Position numbers and translations under genes: made by a program. Below the pieces are notes generated by a model. That model ran no database searches, was not told the origin of the DNA, and saw only the letters and a list, made by a program, of their open reading frames with translations. Below are positions 24,801 to 33,800 of a DNA stretch of 64,000 nt, piece by piece; positions within the stretch are counted from its first letter, which is position 1; each line of letters starts with the position of its first letter. This DNA is from Incurvaria masculella. Its lineage: Eukaryota; Arthropoda; Insecta; Lepidoptera; Incurvariidae. The stretch is taken from positions 310,001-374,000 of the forward strand of contig OX335655.1 of assembly GCA_946894095.1 (NCBI GenBank), read 5' to 3'.

Positions 24801-27800
24801 GACTCGGTAGTGTCTCGTCATTCTCAATTCCAATTGAAGCGAGAAATTAGAGAGAGAAAGACGTGTATGCAAACAAGTTGTGCTACAAAGTGCACGCCAG
24901 TGTGTTTTAGAGTAATTCCTAGGAGTTATAGGCTCCGAAAATGGTTGATGGAGAATATCCAACCTGAAAGATTTGGTTTCCTTACAGCTTTGTCTTCTTT
25001 TAGTTAATTTGTCTTATTACGTCCATTGCATGTTACCCAATTGAATTTCTTTCCATTACTTTGTGAGTGAGTCAGTAGGGGGTGGGGGCGGTGCGGTCGG
25101 GACACATGGAGTGCGCTGCGCTGCTGGGCGCGGGCGCGCGCGTCCGCAGCGGCCACCGCCTCGCCGCCGAGATAGTAAAGCTGACTACAAGATTGACGTC
25201 ATTAATGTTTGTGCAACGCAGGTGGTGGTGGAGCTGGAGCGGCTGGCGCGGTCGGCGCGCGTGGAGTGCGCGGCGCTGCTGCCGGCGCTGCTGAGCGTGA
25301 GCGCGCGCTGCCGCAGCGATGGCCGCCTCGTCGACGAGCTGCTCCTCAAGCTGCGCGCTGTGCTCGGCAAGACTGACGTCAGTACTCTTCCTCAATCTCT
25401 TTCTACAGTTCCAGATTTTTGTACTGGAGGATGTGTGCGTGACTGGGCTGCTGTTTAATTCGTTTGCTTTCATTTTGGCAGCCCCCAGCACTCATAATAC
25501 ACTTACGGCTGATTCGAATTACGATGAAAGCGTTGGTCGTTTGCGCTACGATCGCCAATAATATGATATTATGGGCGAGGTCACATATGTGCACTGACAG
25601 TGCTCACGCTTTCGATGTAGTATCAAACAATTGACAGTCATCTGGCAGTTTTCAGAAGCAAAAAGATCACCTATGAGTGGGTTTGAAACAATTGCATGCA
25701 CAATAATTCAGACCAGCTGTTAGCAAGGTCAGATCTGTGCTCCACACCATGGTCCTATTCCTCGGGTCCATGACTCCCACCAGCACTTATGGAATTAATA
25801 AAATATACTTCACATTGGAAGAAATGAGAAGGATCCGTCAGAGAAGTAAGACTCCATGATCAGGAACAGTGAGTGTGGCAGTCTCTCCTTGATTTTTTAA
25901 AAGAAACTCTATCGAAGGCCTGTTGAACATCGAGGAAAGCTGCAAAGCAATACTGATTCCTTTCAAAACTGACTGTATGATACACTCGGACAGAGAAAAA
26001 TAAATAAAATTTGGAACTTTCAGGACGAAGAGGACTCCACAGCGGTGGAGTGCGACCTGTTCCCCTTCATGGACGAGAGCGTCGCGCAGGGCGTGCACGG
26101 GCAAGTGTGCGCGCACGTCGCCGCGCAGTGCGCGCTCGTCGACCGCCTGCTGCAGCGGGCGAGGGAGCTGGACGCGGCGGCCAAGCACTGCACGCACCAC
26201 GACGCCGAGCGGATAGAGAAGGGTGATACCTCAGATCTTCTGTGGGTGATACTGACCTGTTCGCCTTCATGGACGAGAGCGTCGCGAAGGGCGTGCACGG
26301 GTACGTGTGCGCGCACGTCACCGCGCAGTGCGCGCTCGTCGACAGCCTGCTGCAGCGGGCGAAGGAGCTGGACGCGGCGGCCAAGCACTGCACGCACCAC
26401 AACGCCGAGCGGATAGAGAAGGGTGATACCTCAGATCTTCTGTGAGTGATACTGACCTGTTCGCCTTCATGGACGAGAGCGTCGCGAAGGGCGTGCACGG
26501 GTACGTGTGCGCGCACGTCGCCGCGCAGTGCGCGCTCGTCGACAGCCTGCTGCAGCGGGCGAGGGAGCTGGACGTGGCGGCCAAGCACTGCACGCACCAC
26601 GACGCCGAGCGGATAGAAAAGGGTGATACCTCAGATCTTCTGTGGGTGATACTCATCTATGCCTACATTTCCATGAGCGCTGTGACCAACACTTGGAAGG
26701 GCCATCCTTTGCAAGAAATTCAATGACAATTCGACTGTATGTTTTGTAATGGCTATTATTATGACGTAAATGTTTTTTTTTGTGTTGTATCTGCTTAATG
26801 GCAATCTGTTCAGAACACATTAATCCACTTCTTTGTTTAATGGAAATCTATTTTGGTCGTCTTTTCTGAGAGTTTCTTCTTGTGGCTCCTATTGGATGGA
26901 TCTAGCTGGCCTTCACATGTCTTCGGTGGCGTTCTTAGTAATGAACTCTTTGAAAAAGTGTTAGTGATGTTGTAGGAGGAGGATACGAGGAGCAGTCCGA
27001 GCCTAGCTCAGCTTGTTACGATGCCCCCTATCAAGGAAAACTCTTTTGTAGGTCTCAACTTGTTTATTAATTTTGATAGGAGCAGGTACAGATTTAAGTA
27101 AGAGTTCAAGGTGGTGGGTAAGTAATGTCCGTTGATCGACAAACCTCTCTCGCACTATTTGGCTTAGATTAGAGTCCTTGCACTGTCCGGGCACTTAGCT
27201 GTCCGTCGGTGTGGCCGGCGCTAGGCGCACGGCTCCGAACGAAGCGTAGGCGTCAGCAGTCCGGGCAGCGCAGCGGGATGTGAAATGGTGGTGGCGAGTC
27301 GAGACGTCGCGGGGCTCCAGGGGCGGCTCCGCAGTAGCCGCGGCACCCGGCGCTGAAGTCAGAGGCGCGGGACCCAAGCCCGAGGATGGCTCGGCCCCGA
27401 GCGCAGCTGCCGGTTTCGCTATCGCGTCCAAGGGCGACGCGATGCGTGTGCCGGGCTTGTACGCCTCGACAAGACCCTGAAGCGGACACAGGTAGCCGTT
27501 TTTAGATTGTGGTCGGGTCGCCTGTCGCTTCCAGGTGGCGAGTAGTGTGCGTGCGGACATCGTGCCGGGACAGATAAGTATTTAAGATAAGGCGTGCGGT
27601 CGCTGATATTTGATACAGGTATCATTGAGAGTCGATCGAGAGGGTTTGATTGTACGTGAAGCGTTTACATTATAAGATTCTTAGTACATTTGTACCTATT
27701 GACATAGGCTCGGGTCAATGACACGAGGCCATTGTCATTTGCCATATTCAAGATTACATAGATTGGAAATATGAAGCTAATGGCGTTTGTGACGCGTCAA

Positions 27801-30800
27801 CAATTAATGCAAGCATTCCTGTTGATAGTCACAACGCTTCGCTTTTATTAAGTTCTCACTTTCACTCATTTCACTCTGTATCTCGACTCACTTTCACTAG
27901 TGACTCGACAACATAGACTCAACCTTAGACGGAACGCATCCATAGACTTGACAGCCAGGCGAGACGTCAGAGAGAACCGGGACGACATTCATTCTGTCAA
28001 CCGACGAACGAAGCATCAGCTCCTCTGAAACGTATCGGCCGACATCTCGCGCTGCACGTCGATAAAAGTGCTTAGGATCTTCCACCATCGTTGTGGGTGA
28101 GTCAGCAAACGCCATTAGCTTCTTATTTCCGATATATGTAATCTTAAATATGGCAAACGACAATGGCCTCGTGTCATTGACCCGAGCCATGTCAATAGGT
28201 ACTAATACACTAAGAATACTGTAATGTAAACGCTTCACGTTAAATCAAACCCTCTCGATCATCTCTTAATGATACCTGTATCAAATCTCAGCCTTATCTA
28301 ACATACTTATCAGTCCTGGCACGATGTCCGCGCGCACACTACTCGCCGCCTAGAAGCGACAGGCGACCCGTCCACCATCTAAACACGGTTACCTGTATCC
28401 GCTTCAGGGTCTTGTCGAGGCGTACAAGCCCGGCACACGCATCGCGTCGCCCTTGGACGCGACAGCGAAACCGGCAGCTGCGCTCGGGGCCGAGCCATCC
28501 TCGGGCTTGGGTCCCGCGCCTCAGACTCCAGCGCCGGGTGCCGCCGCTACTGCGGAGCCGCCCCTGAAGCCCCGGACGTCTCGACTCGCCGCCACATTTC
28601 TCATCCCGCTGCGTTGCCCGGACAGCTGACGCCTACGCTTCTTTCGGAGCCGTGCGCCTAGCGCCGGCCACACCGACGGACAGCTAAGTGCCCAGGCAGT
28701 GCAGAGGACTCTAATTTAAGCCTAAATAGTGCGAGAGAGGTTTGCTGATCAACGGACATTACTTACCCACCACCTTGAACTCTTACTTAAATCTGTACGT
28801 GCTCCTATCAAAATTAATAAACGAGTTGAGACCTAAAAAGAGTTTCCTTGATAGGGGGCATCGTAACACGTTTGCTGACTCACCCACAACGATGGTGGAA
28901 GATTCTAAGAACTTTTACCGAAGTGCAGCGCGAGATGTCGGCCGATACGTTCCAAGGAAGCTGTTGCTTCGTTCGTCGGTTGACAGAATGAAAGTCGTCC
29001 CGGTTCTCACTGACGTCTCGCCTAATTGTCAAGTCTATCGATGCGTTCCGTCTATGGTCGAGTCTATGTTGTCGAGTCACGAGTGAAAGTGAGTCGAGAT
29101 GCAAAGTGAAATTTTAGAGGAAAGAGTGAAAGTGAGAACTTAATAAAAGCGAAGCGTTGTGACTGTCAACAGGAATGCTTGCATTAATTGTTGACGCGTC
29201 ACAAGCTCTACTGCAGCTGCAATGTGAGCTGAGCCGGACTTGGAGAGGGATTCTCCGGCACTGTTGGTGGTGATGTTACCCTTCTCGGGTCAGTCTGGTT
29301 TATTTATCGTGTCCATGTTTTATTAGTGCGTCACAGTTTTCAGGTGTGCCACCCTAGCTTTTAGTAAACCAACACCATAAGGTACCAGCGTGGGTCAGAC
29401 GAGTGTTTTTATTATTTTTCTCACAAGTTTCTAGCTACTTCTTCACTAAGACAAGATTTAGGATCTCTTATTTCTGAATCATTTTGGCAATGCAAACAAT
29501 TATGGTAAGGCAAAATCTGTTACTAGTACGCGTGTTAAACTTGAAATGTATATTTAGCAGAACATTTACATTGAGATGTTCTCACAGAATTAACCGAGCT
29601 GGACAAGTGTGCGGTGGTGCAACTGTGCCAGCTGGGCGGTCGTGTCGCGCGCTTAGCGGAGCTGCGGTGCGCGGTGGGAGCGGGCAGCGACCGCACGCTG
29701 CAGGCCGCCGTGCGACTCTACGGCCCGCTCACGGCGCTCGTGACGCGCTTGCAGCGCTCCCCACCCTCCTACGTGCACACCATCAGGTCACCATTCATAT
29801 TCGGTTTTTGCAGCATGTCTTAGGTGACTTGAGAACTGCGGTGTCGTCAGCATATGTCGCGGTTGCGGTGCTGGATGTGGCAGAAAAAACGTAGTCGCAC
29901 AGATGATTAGCAAGATTTGTGGTCAAAACGCAACTCTGGGGCTTGGTCACTATGCGCCGGGGTGGTGAGTTGCCCATACGATGGACGGAAATTTGTTCAC
30001 CATGGTGGATGAAAAACAAGTTTGCTGGGAGTGGTAAGGGAATAGGTGAAGGACGCCATACATTGGAAGTTATTCAAACTTCTACAAATTTCGGAGTTTT
30101 TTTGTGTACAACGTTTTGGTTTGAAATAAACATGGCAGGAGAGCCAGCTTTCATTTATTTATTTATTTATTTATTTTATTTGCGTAACAAACAGTCGAAT
30201 ACATACAGAAAAACATAGTTAACATAAATATACTTAGACCAGCGAAGTTACGACCAAATTGGTATCATACAAGTTAAATTAACAACAAAGAATACACAAC
30301 AAAAAAATTAAAACTACCAAAAATAAAATACGTTCTTACTATTAAATGAGTAAATAAAAAATAAATGATCGTATACATCTACAATAAATTTAAGGTTTTC
30401 TTTAATTTAGATAAACTAATATAAAAAATGTCAATTTCAGGACATAATCTGTCGAAAGAAGTACACGCTCGTCTAATAAATGAATTTTGTAAATAATTCG
30501 TATTAGTCTTATGGACATAAAAATTATCAGTGGATTGTGTGACTCTTAAAGGACATCTAAAATAAATATTTTGCATAAGGTATGGACTATCAATCAGCGA
30601 ATATATAACCTTATAAAGCATTGTGACGTCTCTCACATCTCACTTTTAAGATGGGCCTTCCCGTTCAACTTCCCATACAAACGTGGAAAGAAGATCATGC
30701 ACATGTTTCTTGTCACAGATCCAAAATTATACACAAAACAGCTTTATTTGATCGAATCGATGTCTGATGACCATTGGCATTGTAAAATAGTGTTTGGTTT

Positions 30801-33800
30801 GTGAGTTATAAAGTCTGAAGTTTCGAGTTTTTCGCGCGTTTTAAACAATAACTTTGAATGTGGATTACCCAAGAATAAAATAAAAACATCTTTAAAAGGT
30901 TAGTCATCAGGCCTAACTTGTTTCATGAAGATTTATAATCAAGTTGGTTTTTGTTTGATTTTGACTACAGCGGTCGTGATTTACTTTTAGCTATAAGTCG
31001 TTTTGTAATTAAAATTTTCGTAAATCTTACCAGTCATACACTATGCGCTTGTCTGCTTTGTGGACATGTCGCATCTTCCTCATCACGGAGCCTGTCTTTG
31101 TCTTTGAAACAGAGAAGGTCCCAGAGCGCAATGGCACGGTTTTGTACCGTGCCCGCGAATGAGTTATTCCTGTCGAGAAGGGCCACCTTAATACACGAAA
31201 TGATGAGTTAATGACTAGGAGTGAGTGAATGTGTGGCAGGCTGGAGCGCGCGCTGGGCGCTTGCGGGCGGCGGCTGTCGGGCGCGCTGGACGATCTGATC
31301 ACGTACGTGGAGGCGGCGGCGGCGGGCGACAAAGTGCTGCGCGACACGCGCCTCGTGCCGCGCCTCGTCTTCGCCGCCGAAAACTTCAGCAAGCACGTCA
31401 TCATGCTCGCCAACAAGACCAAGGTGGGTTTGGTTCCTTTTACCTAAACCTTTTCTATTTTTAAACTATTTGAACCTTTAAGGTAAGCATCAGAAAATTA
31501 CGCTCCCCATATAAACGTAATTTGCTAATCATTTGAAAACCACTATTCCAATTTGCTTGATATTTGGGACTTAATATCAGGTAACAAATATCTATGTCTG
31601 CACGTGTTTGTTTTTTCGAAAAATGTATCCTGTGCCACTCAACAGAGAAAATAAAATTTGTATGAAGCTTTTCTTTTGCCTACTTTTGACTTGCTTTAGA
31701 TTTTTCAGCAAAACAAAAACAAATCGGAAACAAAAAAAATATCAAGCAAATCGGAACAGAGTTTTTCAAATGATTAGTAAACTACGTTTGTATCGGGAAC
31801 ATAGCTTACGTGCCGTTCTTAAGCGATTGTGCAGCTTTTGAACAACATTTCAACTTTAATCTGCCGTTGAAAAACATAAACTCTGAGAGATTGTAACGAA
31901 TGCCATCTAGCAAAACTATCCAACCAAGATATCAAGACATCTTACTCTCCAATATTCTACACATCATGTCAAATTATTTCAGAAAATTCTACTCCAACTA
32001 TATTGTTACTCACAAGCAAGCAGCCGACTCATCACCGAGCTTGTCCTGCTTGTTGCAGGGCGACATTTATTTTTTCATTTAACTGCTGAACAAGCGTAAA
32101 GAGTCACTCACAGTGTCAATTGAAATGACTTTATTTTTCTGCAACATTCAATAAACCTTTGGCTACATAGGTCTCCTATAAAGAATAAAAAAAGTCTTTA
32201 TTACAAAAATGTGGAATTAAAAGGTTTTATCCCGCACTTAAACTAATTTAATTTAGTACGTATCCTTCTCCAAGCCAGTGTATGTTGAATCTCACTTCGT
32301 ATAATATTTGGCGCCCCATCTTGCGCTGGTTCAGCCCCAGATCTATGCACTCTTTTTGTAGCACTGTCAGTTCAAGACCGAAGGCTCACGGCGTGCATTG
32401 ACTCTCTCGATTGACTTCCACGAGTGCGCTGCGAGCCCTTTGATTCGAGGCAAAGCCCACAAGTGTCGGATAGCGGTGAGCACAACGCGAGCCGCTCGCG
32501 GCAGGCAACACGTCCACACTATGTTTTTGGTAATGAGTAATATGGGGCAAGAAATAAATGTCTGCACGTTTTTGTTTTTTTAAACCGGTGAAATGACCGT
32601 GCTTTCTCGGTGGTTTGACATAGGGTAAAATCATCGAAAAAACAAATGTCTGAAATGAAATACCAACAGTAGTATTCAGAGTGGGCGTACTAGCTTTAAT
32701 ACACGGAAGTAACGAGCCCGCTCACCTGGACGTGCCGGTTGCAGCTGGAGCTGCAGCGGCACCTGTCGCTGGGCACCGCGCGCGACTTCCGCATCAGTGC
32801 GGCCGTGCTGGCGGAGGCGCTGCGCGCGCAGCGACCCGACGCCGACGACATCGGTGACGTGTTACTTATGTTGTACAATATGGCTCCCCCTCCTCCCACG
32901 CTCCACTTTGATGTTCATTATATTGTACTGGACGGTGTTGCAGTAAGTTCACTTCATAATATTGTAGAGGCAAAAACCATTCTGAATTGCTCATATTCAC
33001 TCCCGTGAAAGTCATGTTGACATAAGGAAGTGACTCTAGACCGCACACGGATCCTACAAAGCGCGCACGGTTTAGAGCATGTGGATCGTGTACGCTGTCA
33101 AATTGCTGATATTGAGCTGTCATTAAGCGCGTGTATCTGTAGTTCTCCGATCGTTCTCTGATAGCTGGCCTTTCGCCGTTTGTTAGTCTAGTTTGACAAT
33201 TCTAGGCCTGGTATAACTGACAGATATGTCTGCTTAAGGCTGTTCCGACCCATATAAAGTTGTTTGCACACATTACGCAAAAAGTATTGCACTTTAAGCC
33301 ACGAATTAATGATAAAAGTTTAATATAGTCATATTACTTGCAGCGAAAACAATTTCACAATTTCAGGATTATTGGTTTTGTTACAATTTATTTAAATACG
33401 ATTTTTATTTAACAGCGCCATCTAACGGTGTAAAACTTCTAATCGGCAATTACAATGAAACCATTAAACCTGAAATTGTGAATATGTTTTCGCTGCAACT
33501 ACTATGGCTATATTTAATATTTTTGACGAATTTGTGCCTTAAAGTGCAATACTTTTTGCGTTCTGTGTAAAAAAAACATTGTATGGGTCGGAACATCCTT
33601 AAATTCGTTCCGATTCAGTTTCAGTTTCTTTATTTCCTCCATTAGATGTATATTACACACTCGGATTCGTCTTTTTTTTTCCTGTCGGTTCAATTACTTC
33701 TGGCGGAGAAGAGCCGACAAGAAACTTCGTCAGGTTGGTCATTGTATTATATTTTTTTCCATTGATACTTACAAACTAGTTTACAGATTGATTGATTACT

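Noticed and set aside
25082..25200. An extra coding exon between exons 15 and 16
   Set aside because: It repeats exon 16 content, has deletions, ends in the wrong phase and has a weakened donor; exons 15 and 16 join in phase without it.
26242..26445. Copies 2 and 3 of exon 17 as coding exons of the mature transcript
   Set aside because: No acceptor gives the correct phase; joining from exon 16 meets TGA at once and joining from copy 1 shifts the frame.
28742..29086. 114-codon frame ending in the X unit as a gene
   Set aside because: Covered by the inverted-repeat element, and the mirrored copy has frame-breaking differences; no domain recognised.
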